Counted from the stretch's first letter, positions 1 to 6,940 are shown. The stretch: DNA of 8,339 bases from Litorivivens sp041625575 (GCA_041625575.1 JBFJTG010000133.1:1-8339); one strand, 5' to 3'. The notes: generated by a model not told the origin, from the letters alone. Program-made: numbers and translations.

Positions 1-1
1 C

Positions 2-982
2 GTCATTCAGCACAAAGCCGGCAACTGGCAACTGGAGCAGGGACCCTTCACGCCGGAAGATTTTAGCAAGCTCCCCGCAGGCGGATGGACCTTACTCGTT
101 CAACGAGTTGACCACTGGATTCCCGAGGTGGCGGAACTAGTCGCACACTTCAATTTTCTACCGTGCTGGCGCATCGATGACATCATGGTGAGCTATGCCA
201 CCGACGGTGGTGGCGTCGGTCCCCACTTCGACAACTACGACGTCTTTCTCCTACAGGGTAGCGGCCGCCGGGAATGGCGCCTCGGCCAAGACTGCAACGA
301 CGATACTCCATTGCGCAGCGAAAGTGCGCTGAAATTGCTAAGCGACTTTCAGGAAAGCTCGCGGCACATTCTGGAAGCTGGCGACATCCTGTACATCCCT
401 CCCGGCACAGCTCATTGGGGAACCGCGCAGGGCGATGACTGCATCACGCTATCGATCGGTTTCAGGGCGCCTTCCTGCGCTGAAATCCTGAGTTGCTGGA
501 GCGACGAAGCCAGCGCACAATTTGTCGAGTCCGAGCGCTACCGCGACCTGCCCGCCACCCTGAAACAGGGCAATACCCTGGGGCCGGAGCACGTCGAGGC
601 CCTGCGTGAGCTATTACTTGCCAAGCTGGACAGTAAAACGCTGATCAAGAGCTTTGGTGGATTGGTTACCGAAGCCGCTGACGACTTTGGCGGCCACGTC
701 AGCCCCGGTGTTCCAAACGACTACGAGGAGGTCTTTCGCGCTCTGGATGCGCGCTTGACCCTTTATCAAGACGACAATGACTGCATTCTCTTCGCCAACG
801 GCTGCGCTCTGGATTGCAAGCTACATGACTTCCCGAAACTGCGAATTATTTGCGATCTTCTTCCCGGCGAAAGATTGGCAGATGAGCTATGGTTTACGAT
901 AAGACAGGAATGTGCGGACATCGCACATTTTCTGCTGTCGACCGGAGCAATCTGTGGTGACTCCGACGAGCCAGAATTATGA
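2..982 (+). CDS. roxA: 50S ribosomal protein L16 arginine 3-hydroxylase (cupin/JmjC-like oxygenase), 5' truncated by window edge
   Basis: The reading frame is open from base 2 and carries 326 residues to TGA. The start lies outside the window; compared with remembered E. coli YcfD (about 373 aa), roughly 50 N-terminal residues are missing. The family uses Fe(II), O2 and 2-oxoglutarate to hydroxylate an arginine of ribosomal protein L16. The iron-binding triad is visible: the HxD motif in GGGVGPHFDNYDVF (His at 224-226, Asp at 230-232) and the distal His in YIPPGTAHWG (413-415). GFRAP follows, as in YcfD. The C-terminal third, with the ILFANGCALDC stretch, matches the winged-helix end of YcfD. 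An internal GTG at 128 is not the start, because the conserved NWQLEQGPF and WTLLVQRVDHW stretches lie upstream of it. Its stop overlaps the next start by ATGA, so the two genes are probably translationally coupled. Confidence 0.93.
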   Translation, partial: VIQHKAGNWQLEQGPFTPEDFSKLPAGGWTLLVQRVDHWIPEVAELVAHFNFLPCWRIDDIMVSYATDGGGVGPHFDNYDVFLLQGSGRREWRLGQDCNDDTPLRSESALKLLSDFQESSRHILEAGDILYIPPGTAHWGTAQGDDCITLSIGFRAPSCAEILSCWSDEASAQFVESERYRDLPATLKQGNTLGPEHVEALRELLLAKLDSKTLIKSFGGLVTEAADDFGGHVSPGVPNDYEEVFRALDARLTLYQDDNDCILFANGCALDCKLHDFPKLRIICDLLPGERLADELWFTIRQECADIAHFLLSTGAICGDSDEPEL

Positions 983-1890
983 ACATTGTTGAAGCAAGCT
1001 GGAGCGAACATCTGGACGCACTTCGCACGGTGCGGCACGAGGTTTTTGTCAAGGAACAGTCTGTTCCCGAAGCGCTCGAATGGGATGGCGAAGATGAGCG
1101 TGCCTACCACTGGCTGGCAATCGACAAGGATAAAGCCATTGGCACCGTTCGTATGCTGCGCGACGGCCATATTGGCCGCCTTGCGGTTCTGCCCGGGTTT
1201 CGTATGCACGGCGTTGGCAAGGCCCTGTTAAACAAAGCACTGCGTCACGCCAAAATGTTGAATCTGCGCGAAGCCTGGCTGCACAGTCAGGAACAGGTCA
1301 CCGGATTCTATGAAGCCTTTGGCTTCAAGGCCTACGGACCTGTATTTCAGGACGCAGGCATCCCCCACCAATCCATGCGCCTGCGGTTCAGGGAAGATTT
1401 TATTCTCGGTAAGGATGCAGGCAAACATGCGATTACTGATCTGGCGGCCACGGTCGCCTCTTTAGCCTCACAAAGCCGCCATCAACTGCGCATCTTCAGC
1501 GAGTCGCTCAATCCGGACATCTACGACAATGAAACCGTGCGCTCGGCTCTGTCTGAACTGGCCCGGCTCCATAAATCCACGGAAATACGCATACTGGTGT
1601 TGCGGCCCGACTTATTAGCCGGGCGAGGACACAGAATACTGGAGTTGCAACAACGTCTGAATTCTTCGATTTTTTTGCGGGCCCTGCCTGAAGATCAGGC
1701 CGGCCAGGTCGACGAGGAGTTTCTGGTCGCGGATAACGCCGGACTGCTGGTCTCAAAACGCGCAGAGAAAAACAATCACTGGGCAGATTTCAGCAATCGT
1801 CCAACGGCCTTGAACTATATTTTACAGTTTGACCTGCTGTGGAATCAGGCTCGCGAAGATTCCCGCTTGCGTCGCTTGAGCGTACTGTAA
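979..1890 (+). CDS. GNAT family N-acetyltransferase with extra C-terminal domain
   Basis: 303 residues. Residues 1-140 form a GNAT acyl-CoA acetyltransferase domain of the ElaA-like sort: the acetyl-CoA pyrophosphate-binding loop RMHGVG is at 75-80, following IGRLAVLPGF, and the C-terminal GNAT stretch YEAFGFKAYGPVFQDAGIPH is at 111-130. Residues from about 155 to 303 are an additional domain not needed for acetyl transfer. It has alternating hydrophobic strands (IRILVLRPD, EEFLVADNAGLLVS) and a GHRILELQQRL helix. I recall a family of this shape being called DUF7931 on gammaproteobacterial GNATs; its pattern recalls a phospholipase D fold without HKD motifs, which is inference. No signal peptide or membrane segment is seen, so it should be cytosolic. 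The substrate is unknown. The ATG at 979 overlaps the roxA stop (ATGA) and lacks a strong Shine-Dalgarno, which fits coupling to roxA. Confidence 0.9.
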   Translation: MNIVEASWSEHLDALRTVRHEVFVKEQSVPEALEWDGEDERAYHWLAIDKDKAIGTVRMLRDGHIGRLAVLPGFRMHGVGKALLNKALRHAKMLNLREAWLHSQEQVTGFYEAFGFKAYGPVFQDAGIPHQSMRLRFREDFILGKDAGKHAITDLAATVASLASQSRHQLRIFSESLNPDIYDNETVRSALSELARLHKSTEIRILVLRPDLLAGRGHRILELQQRLNSSIFLRALPEDQAGQVDEEFLVADNAGLLVSKRAEKNNHWADFSNRPTALNYILQFDLLWNQAREDSRLRRLSVL

Positions 1891-1900
1891 AGCAGTAAAG

Positions 1901-2212
1901 CTATAACAGCACTCCGACATCACGCTCCTCTTCCACCAAGTCGTAAATACGCAATTTCCTGCAGGGTTCTTCTGTTCGTCGCAAGATGTCCCCGCTACCC
2001 AGATGAAACTGATATTGATGGTGAGGGCAGCTAATCGAATCGCCAAATACGGTGGCATCTATCAGGGAGTGTTCCCGATGGGGGCAGAAAGACTCGATCA
2101 GAAAGCGATCGCCATCTTCCTGAATTAGTAGAAGGTGGTGCTCATCTATTTTAAAGGTTTTACGGTAGCCGTCATGCAGATTAATCAGTTTTTCTAAAGA
2201 GAAATACCGCAT
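1901..2212 (-). CDS. Small Rieske [2Fe-2S] domain protein
   Basis: 103 residues, essentially one Rieske domain. Both cluster-binding boxes are present with canonical spacing: C43-P-H45 and C62-P-H-H65, that is C-x-H-x16-C-x2-H, followed by YQFHLGSGD. The protein should hold one [2Fe-2S] cluster bound by two Cys and two His. The size and lack of a signal or membrane helix suggest a soluble cytosolic electron carrier, similar to ferredoxin components of ring-hydroxylating dioxygenases or the NirD type. No oxygenase or reductase gene lies nearby, so the partner is unknown. The ATG has a good Shine-Dalgarno (AGGAG, 9-nt spacer). The gene lies 168 nt downstream of ppsA on the same strand, with REP-like palindromes between, and converges with the GNAT gene leaving only 10 nt. 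It may depend on read-through from ppsA or on a promoter I cannot see. Confidence 0.9.
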   Translation of the reverse strand: MRYFSLEKLINLHDGYRKTFKIDEHHLLLIQEDGDRFLIESFCPHREHSLIDATVFGDSISCPHHQYQFHLGSGDILRRTEEPCRKLRIYDLVEEERDVGVLL

Positions 2213-2221
2213 AAATATTGG

Positions 2222-2226
2222 CTCCT
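2222..2226 (-). promoter_or_regulatory. Ribosome binding site of the Rieske gene
   Basis: On the minus strand AGGAG sits 9 nt before the ATG at 2212-2210. It lies only 7 nt downstream (in the gene's direction) of a REP-like palindrome, so any transcript from further upstream carries that hairpin in its 5' leader. Confidence 0.65.
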
Positions 2227-2233
2227 GAATCCA

Positions 2234-2258
2234 TTCGCCTGCAGGGCAGGCTCCTACA
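2234..2258 (+). repeat. REP-like palindrome R1 (stem type A)
   Basis: 25 nt. The stem-loop is GCCTGC-AGG-GCAGGC, flanked by TTC on the left and TCCTACA on the right. It has the same flanks and stem as the copies at 6903-6927 and 7058-7082, differing in the loop. It lies just upstream of the Rieske gene. Confidence 0.9.
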
Positions 2259-2267
2259 TATCACTCC

Positions 2268-2281
2268 GCAGGAGCCGCGAA
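2268..2281 (-). repeat. Remnant of REP-like unit R2 lacking its stem-loop
   Basis: The sequence GCAGGAGCCGCGAA equals the two outer ends of a type B unit in inverted orientation (GTAGGAGC and CGCGAA, one mismatch) joined without the ten central bases that would form the hairpin. Reading it as a decayed copy is an inference; it is short enough to be chance. Confidence 0.4.
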
Positions 2282-2307
2282 TCATCGCGGTGCTGTAGCA
2301 GCTTCTT

Positions 2308-2336
2308 ATCGCGAGCAGGGCTAGGGCATTCCTACA
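2308..2336 (+). repeat. Degenerate REP-like unit R3 (stem type B)
   Basis: The left half, ATCGCGAGCAGGGCT, matches the type B unit with its GCGAGC stem arm and AGG loop. The right arm is interrupted by an extra four bases and substitutions before it resumes as TCCTACA. It is probably no longer able to form the full hairpin. Confidence 0.65.
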
Positions 2337-2349
2337 GGAACAATATCCC

Positions 2350-2373
2350 GTAGGAGCCTGCCCCGCAGGCGAA
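2350..2373 (-). repeat. REP-like palindrome R4 (stem type A, inverted)
   Basis: Read on the minus strand this is TTC, then the stem-loop GCCTGC-GGG-GCAGGC, then TCCTAC. It starts 7 nt after the ppsA stop codon in the direction of ppsA transcription. There is no T-run after the hairpin, so it is not a classical intrinsic terminator, but such palindromes can protect mRNA 3' ends. Confidence 0.88.
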
Positions 2374-2380
2374 ACCGCTG

Positions 2381-4759
2381 TTAGCTTTTCTCAGCTAACT
2401 GCTCGCTAAGAAACATCCACGTATCCAACACAGAATCGGGATTTAGCGACACACTGTCAATCCCCTGCTCAACCAGCCAAAGCGCGAAGTCGGCGTGATC
2501 CGATGGCCCCTGTCCGCAAATGCCAATGTATTTGCCCTGTTTCTTACAGGCATCAATCGCGCTTTTCAGCAAGACTTTGACTGCATCATTGCGCTCATCA
2601 AAGAGGTGGGCGATCAAACCGGAATCCCGATCCAGGCCGAGCGTTAACTGGGTAAGATCGTTTGACCCTATAGAGAAGCCGTCAAAATATTCAAGAAATT
2701 GATCTGCCAACAGCGCATTGGCGGGCAACTCGCACATCATAATAATCTTCAGGCCATTTTCACCGCGGCTCAATCCGTTTTCTGCAAGCAACTCAACTAC
2801 CTGCCTGGCCTCGCCAACAGTGCGCACAAAGGGCACCATAATCTCGACGTTGGTAAGGCCCATTTCATTGCGAACTTTTTTCAGTGCGCGACATTCGAGT
2901 TCAAAGCATTCACGGAAGGAGTCGGATATGTAGCGCGAGGCTCCGCGAAAACCGAGCATGGGGTTTTCTTCTTCAGGCTCGTACAAGCTGCCACCGACCA
3001 GATGGGCATACTCGTTGGATTTGAAATCTGACATACGCACTATAACGCGCTTGGGATAAAAAGCACCCGCAATAGTGGCGATGCCCTCAACCAGTTTTTC
3101 AACATAAAAATCAACGGGCGAGGCGTAGCCGGCAATACGGCGACTCACCGCCTGCTGTACGTCCCTCGGCAGTCTGTCGAATTCCATAAGCGCTTTCGGG
3201 TGCACGCCAATCATGCGATTGATAATAAACTCGAGCCGCGCCAGCCCAACACCGGCATTAGGGTAGGCCTGAAAATCAAAAGCGCGGTCCGGGTTGCCCA
3301 CGTTCATCATAATTTTAAAGGGCAACTCAGGCATGCTGGTCAATTCATTGCGACTGATAGCAAAATCCAGCTGGCCCTCGTACACCAAGCCGGTATCTCC
3401 TTCGGCGCAGGAAACGGTGACCTTGTGTCCTTCGGACAGCAATCTGGTAGCATCGCCACAACCAACGACAGCCGGAATGCCAAGCTCACGGGCAATGATC
3501 GCGGCGTGACAGGTACGTCCGCCGCGGTTGGTCACTATGGCCGAGGCGCGCTTCATGACCGGCTCCCAATCAGGGTCGGTCATATCGGTTACCAGCACAT
3601 CGCCTTTTTCGACCTTGTCCATTTCCGACAGGTCGGATATCACCCGCACCGGACCGCTGCCTATACGCTGGCCAATCGAACGGCCTTCACACAGAACCTT
3701 ACCCTGCTCTTTGAGCAGATAACGTTCCATCAAGGTACCCGATTCCTGGCTCTTCACGGTTTCAGGGCGCGCCTGCACGATGAAGATTTTGCCGGTATCC
3801 CCGTCCTTGGCCCACTCGATGTCCATCGGGCGCTTGTAATGTTTTTCGATAATCAAGGCTTGCTTCGCAAGCTCCATGACGTCGCTGTCGTCGATAGAAA
3901 AGCGATTGCGCTCAGCCTCGTCTACATCAACGGTTTGCACTGATTTTCCCGCGGAGGCTTCGCTGCCATAAATCATCTTGATGGCTTTGCCGCCCAGATT
4001 GCGGCGCAACACAGCGTGCTTCCCCGACTCCAGAATGTTCTTGTGAACGTAGAATTCGTCCGGGTTAACCGATCCCTGCACAACCGTTTCACCCAGACCG
4101 TAGGACGCCGTAATAAACACAACGCCGTCGAAGCCTGACTCCGTGTCCATACTGAACATCACACCGCTGGCACCGATGTCCGAGCGCACCATGCGCTGGA
4201 TGCCCGCCGAAAGGGCAACATCTGCATGCTCAAAGCCTTTGTGAACACGGTAGGCAATAGCGCGATCATTGTAGAGAGAGGCAAAAACCTCTTTTATAGC
4301 GATTTTTACATTGTCGAGGCCACGAATATTCAGGAAGGTTTCCTGCTGACCGGCAAAGGATGCATCCGGCAAGTCTTCAGCCGTCGCCGACGAACGCACG
4401 GCCACCGATATATCGCCGTCACTGCCAGCCAATTCGGCAAAAGCGCTGCTCACAGCTTCGTCCAGAGCCTTCGGAAAGGGGGTCTCGATTATCCACTGGC
4501 GAATATCTTTACCGGTTTCGACTAGGGTTTTGACATCGTCAACATCAAGCCCTTCCAGACGCGCTTTAATACGCTCGTTAAGGCCGCTTTGCTGCAGAAA
4601 ATCCCGATAGGCATCTGCCGTGGTTGCGTAACCACCGGGCACCGACACGCCGGCACCGGCCAGCTCGCTGATCATCTCTCCCAGTGAGGCATTCTTACCA
4701 CCGACGCGCTCGACGTCATCCATGCCGAGATCTTGAAACCATAGGACGTATTCAGACAA
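2381..4759 (-). CDS. ppsA: Phosphoenolpyruvate synthase (pyruvate, water dikinase)
   Basis: 792 residues, the full family length. It converts pyruvate, ATP and water to PEP, AMP and phosphate, the entry step of gluconeogenesis from C3 compounds, in the cytosol. The N-terminal ATP-grasp domain (about 1-340) shows GGKNASLGEM at 20-29, SSATAEDLPDASFAGQQETF at 123-142 and the PMDIEWA/IFIVQARPE end at 311-333. The swivelling phosphohistidine domain has GGRTCHAAIIARELGIPAVVG with catalytic His418. The C-terminal PEP/pyruvate barrel has SIGSNDLTQLTLGLDRDS at 696-713 and the proton-donor Cys748 in GICGQGPSD. Thr416, two residues before His418, matches the threonine that PpsR-type regulators phosphorylate in E. 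coli PpsA. The start is TTG with GGGAG 6 nt upstream; it gives the usual N-terminus EYVLWFQDLG and no better ATG precedes it. Divergent from ppsR. Confidence 0.97.
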   Translation of the reverse strand: MSEYVLWFQDLGMDDVERVGGKNASLGEMISELAGAGVSVPGGYATTADAYRDFLQQSGLNERIKARLEGLDVDDVKTLVETGKDIRQWIIETPFPKALDEAVSSAFAELAGSDGDISVAVRSSATAEDLPDASFAGQQETFLNIRGLDNVKIAIKEVFASLYNDRAIAYRVHKGFEHADVALSAGIQRMVRSDIGASGVMFSMDTESGFDGVVFITASYGLGETVVQGSVNPDEFYVHKNILESGKHAVLRRNLGGKAIKMIYGSEASAGKSVQTVDVDEAERNRFSIDDSDVMELAKQALIIEKHYKRPMDIEWAKDGDTGKIFIVQARPETVKSQESGTLMERYLLKEQGKVLCEGRSIGQRIGSGPVRVISDLSEMDKVEKGDVLVTDMTDPDWEPVMKRASAIVTNRGGRTCHAAIIARELGIPAVVGCGDATRLLSEGHKVTVSCAEGDTGLVYEGQLDFAISRNELTSMPELPFKIMMNVGNPDRAFDFQAYPNAGVGLARLEFIINRMIGVHPKALMEFDRLPRDVQQAVSRRIAGYASPVDFYVEKLVEGIATIAGAFYPKRVIVRMSDFKSNEYAHLVGGSLYEPEEENPMLGFRGASRYISDSFRECFELECRALKKVRNEMGLTNVEIMVPFVRTVGEARQVVELLAENGLSRGENGLKIIMMCELPANALLADQFLEYFDGFSIGSNDLTQLTLGLDRDSGLIAHLFDERNDAVKVLLKSAIDACKKQGKYIGICGQGPSDHADFALWLVEQGIDSVSLNPDSVLDTWMFLSEQLAEKS

Positions 4760-4765
4760 AGTGGA

Positions 4766-4770
4766 CTCCC
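4766..4770 (-). promoter_or_regulatory. Ribosome binding site supporting the TTG start of ppsA
   Basis: GGGAG on the minus strand stands 6 nt before the TTG at 4759-4757. No ATG or GTG in frame near this site gives the conserved N-terminus, so this site decides the start. Confidence 0.7.
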
Positions 4771-4821
4771 GTTAATGATTACGTGACTATTGTGTAGACT
4801 AGTGAGGTATGGGTTTAAAAG

Positions 4822-4850
4822 TTGGCGTATCATACTGGAAATTGTCTAAA
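4822..4850 (+). promoter_or_regulatory. Candidate sigma-70 promoter for ppsR
   Basis: TTGGCG (4822-4827) and TCTAAA (4845-4850) are separated by 17 nt, a plausible -35/-10 pair. Transcription would start near 4857, leaving about 45 nt before the preferred ppsR start at 4903. The -10 match is weak and the call rests on sequence resemblance only. No convincing minus-strand promoter for ppsA was found in the same spacer. Confidence 0.35.
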
Positions 4851-4856
4851 ATTTCC
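4837..4856. promoter_or_regulatory. Inverted repeat in the ppsA-ppsR control region (possible operator)
   Basis: Two perfect 7-bp arms, GGAAATT (4837-4843) and AATTTCC (4850-4856), flank a 6-nt centre. The repeat covers the candidate -10 of ppsR and lies in the only spacer shared by the divergent genes, so a dimeric regulator binding here could affect both. I do not recognise it as the site of a known regulator. Confidence 0.45.
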
Positions 4857-4902
4857 GCCCTGAATGACTGTTTGGAGTGCCCGCTGCGAAGTGACTGAAC
4901 TA

Positions 4903-5721
4903 ATGAAAAGAACAGCCTTCTTCATCTCAGACAGTACCGGTATTACTGCTGAAGCCTTAGGGAGCAGTTTACTCGCCCAGTTTGAGGGCTTGCGCTTTGA
5001 GCGCGTAATATTGCCCTACATCGACAATGTCGACAAGGCACGCTCTGCGGCCGAAAGAATAGACCGGGTGGCAGAACGCGATGGCATCGCTCCGATTATC
5101 TTTGACACCATCGTGAATGCTGAGATTCGCGATATTATCAAAAAAAGTGCGGGTTTTACTGTCGACATTTTGTCCACATTTCTTTCGCCACTCGAAGAGG
5201 CGCTGGGCATAAAGTCATCCTTTACGGTCGGCGGTGCGCACAGCGTTACCAACGAACCCAACTACAAGAATCGCATCGATGCCGTCAATTACGCACTGGA
5301 CAACGACGATGGCGCCAAAGTCGACCGTTACAGCCAGGCTGAATTAATCTTGATTGGGGTGTCACGAAGCGGCAAAACGCCGACCAGTCTCTACCTCGCC
5401 CTGCAGACCGGTGTATTCGTTGCGAACTACCCGCTCACCGACGACGATCTTGATACGGGGCGACTGCCCAAGCCCCTGGCTGAATACCGCAATAAACTCT
5501 ATGGCCTGACCATTGAGCCGGGGCGGCTCGCCACCATTCGTACCGAGCGCCGGGCGAATGCCCGCTACTCTACCCTATCCCAATGCGAGTACGAGGTGCG
5601 GCAGGCCGAGCAGCTATTCAAACGCTTTGGTATTCCCTGTATAGATTCAACACACGCATCCATTGAAGAAATAGCCACACGGGTTTTGGCGGATGCCGGT
5701 TTACGTGGACACAGCAAATAA
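4903..5721 (+). CDS. ppsR: PEP synthase regulatory protein (PSRP: bifunctional kinase / pyrophosphorylase, DUF299 family)
   Basis: 272 residues from the chosen start. The family inactivates PEP synthase by ADP-dependent phosphorylation of a threonine beside the catalytic phosphohistidine, and reactivates it by phosphate-dependent removal that releases pyrophosphate. Visible hallmarks are the N-terminal ISDSTGITAEALG (8-20) and the nucleotide-binding loop GVSRSGKTPTS (152-162), followed by DDDLDTGRLPKPL. I start at ATG 4903 because MKRTAFFISD is the usual family N-terminus. An in-frame ATG at 4864 would add 13 residues unlike the family, and a GTG at 4891 is also possible, with GGAG at 4874-4877 rather far upstream. 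It is divergent from its target gene ppsA, an arrangement known in pseudomonads. The stop overlaps the following patatin gene by one base (TAATG). Confidence 0.95.
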   Translation: MKRTAFFISDSTGITAEALGSSLLAQFEGLRFERVILPYIDNVDKARSAAERIDRVAERDGIAPIIFDTIVNAEIRDIIKKSAGFTVDILSTFLSPLEEALGIKSSFTVGGAHSVTNEPNYKNRIDAVNYALDNDDGAKVDRYSQAELILIGVSRSGKTPTSLYLALQTGVFVANYPLTDDDLDTGRLPKPLAEYRNKLYGLTIEPGRLATIRTERRANARYSTLSQCEYEVRQAEQLFKRFGIPCIDSTHASIEEIATRVLADAGLRGHSK

Positions 5722-6899
5722 TGAAGAAAGCAGCTCCTCCGGCCGTAGTTCATGATGTCGCACTCATCTTGCCCGGCGGCGGTGCACGTGTCGCCTATCA
5801 GGTAGGGGTTATCAAAGCGCTTGCCACCATCCATAAAAATCGCGGCATTCGCAATCCCTACCGAATATTGTGCGGAACATCCGCAGGTGCGATCAACGCA
5901 GCCGCCTTGGCCACCCGCGCCGACGATTTCTGCGAGGCCGCTGACTGGCTGGAAAATCTTTGGATGAACCTAAGCCCGAATTCCATTTACCGTTCGGACT
6001 GGCTCGGTGTATTAAATAACGCATGGCGATTATTATTATCTCTATTCAACTCCGGCGTTGCCGTTGGTAAACCGATTGGCTTGCTGGACAATGCGCCGCT
6101 GCGACAGCTCCTCAAAGAAAACCTCGATTTCTCTGCCATTTCTCGCAATATCAGCGCCGGGCATCTGGATGCCTTAAGCGTTACCGCGATGAATTACACC
6201 GAAGGTGTCTCAATGAGCTTTTTCCAAGGTGGCCCGGAACACGCGGGATGGCAGCGCTGGCGTAGACAAGGCGTCCCAACACCAATCGATATCTCCCACG
6301 TTATGGCTTCGACGGCGATTCCGACAATTTTTCCGCCGCAGCGCATCGGCCGGCATTATTATGGTGATGGCGCATTGCGGCAGCTTACCCCCATCAGTCC
6401 TGCCCTGCATTTAGGTGCCGACAAAGTACTTATCATTCCCGCCAACGGTCATCGCCGCGAATACTTTAAACCGGTACGCCGCATCCATTCGCCGGCATTC
6501 GGGCAGATTATCGGACATTTGCTGAACAGCGCCTTTGTCGACAGCATAGAAACCGACATTGAGCGGCTTGAACGCATCAACCAACTGATTCGCCTGATGC
6601 CCAAACAGGACAGCTTCACCGAGCACGAGCTTAAGCCCATTGATGCGCTCGTTATTTCGCCGTCCGAAGATATAGATTCACTGGCCGATGATCACGTAAA
6701 ACACCTTCCACGCAGTATCCGCACCTTTATGCGGCGTACGGGTAGTAAATATGGCGGGGGAGTCAATGTCGCGAGCTACTTGCTGTTTACCCACAGTTTC
6801 GCCGAACGGTTAATAACTCTGGGGTACAATGACGCGATGTTGCAGGCGGATGAATTGAAACAATTTGTGTATGGTGTAACGGAGCCAGAGCGAGCTTGA
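5721..6899 (+). CDS. Patatin-like phospholipase family protein
   Basis: 392 residues. Patatin-type lipid acyl hydrolases use a Ser-Asp dyad. The nucleophile elbow GTSAG has Ser54 at its centre (CGTSAGAINAAAL), and the partner Asp216 lies in YYGDGALRQLTPISPAL. The oxyanion-hole segment is LPGGGARVAYQVGVIKAL (17-34), where the family's usual glycine after Arg is a valine (Val24). ASTAIPTIFPP, common before the Asp motif, is at 196-206. No signal peptide or clear membrane segment is seen; a hydrophobic patch near 103-109 is too short to span a membrane. A membrane-associated cytosolic lipase or esterase is likely, and the substrate is unknown. The start ATG overlaps the ppsR stop (TAATG), implying co-transcription and probably coupled translation. 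REP-like palindromes start 3 nt after the stop. Confidence 0.92.
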   Translation: MKKAAPPAVVHDVALILPGGGARVAYQVGVIKALATIHKNRGIRNPYRILCGTSAGAINAAALATRADDFCEAADWLENLWMNLSPNSIYRSDWLGVLNNAWRLLLSLFNSGVAVGKPIGLLDNAPLRQLLKENLDFSAISRNISAGHLDALSVTAMNYTEGVSMSFFQGGPEHAGWQRWRRQGVPTPIDISHVMASTAIPTIFPPQRIGRHYYGDGALRQLTPISPALHLGADKVLIIPANGHRREYFKPVRRIHSPAFGQIIGHLLNSAFVDSIETDIERLERINQLIRLMPKQDSFTEHELKPIDALVISPSEDIDSLADDHVKHLPRSIRTFMRRTGSKYGGGVNVASYLLFTHSFAERLITLGYNDAMLQADELKQFVYGVTEPERA

Positions 6900-6902
6900 T
6901 TT

Positions 6903-6927
6903 TTCGCCTGCAAGGCAGGCTCCTACA
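6903..6927 (+). repeat. REP-like palindrome R5 (stem type A)
   Basis: Stem-loop GCCTGC-AAG-GCAGGC (6906-6920) with flanks TTC and TCCTACA. It is identical over 25 nt to the copy at 7058-7082. It begins 3 nt after the patatin stop codon. Confidence 0.93.
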
Positions 6928-6940
6928 AGACACGATTCTC

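Noticed and set aside
766..1209. 147-codon minus-strand open frame
   Set aside because: It overlaps the 3' end of roxA and the 5' end of the GNAT gene, both of which show clear family motifs; no independent support.
1883..1897. Small hairpin TACTG-TAAAG-CAGTA at the convergent end of the GNAT and Rieske genes
   Set aside because: The stem is only 5 bp, AT-rich and without a T-run on either strand, so it is not supportable as a terminator.
2292..2302. Mini palindrome GCTG-TAG-CAGC
   Set aside because: It has 4-bp arms only, does not match either REP stem type and recurs nowhere else in the window that I can see.
3200..3943. 247-codon open frame on the plus strand
   Set aside because: It is antisense to the conserved core of ppsA, has no recognisable domain, and is His/Gly/Ala-rich as expected of a shadow frame in this composition.
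4864..4902. Longer ppsR start at ATG 4864
   Set aside because: It would add 13 residues not typical of the family, and no Shine-Dalgarno precedes it; ATG 4903 gives the usual N-terminus.
6903..6927. Intrinsic terminator of the ppsR-patatin operon
   Set aside because: The T-run precedes rather than follows the hairpin on the plus strand, and the 3-nt loop stem is followed by TCCTACA.
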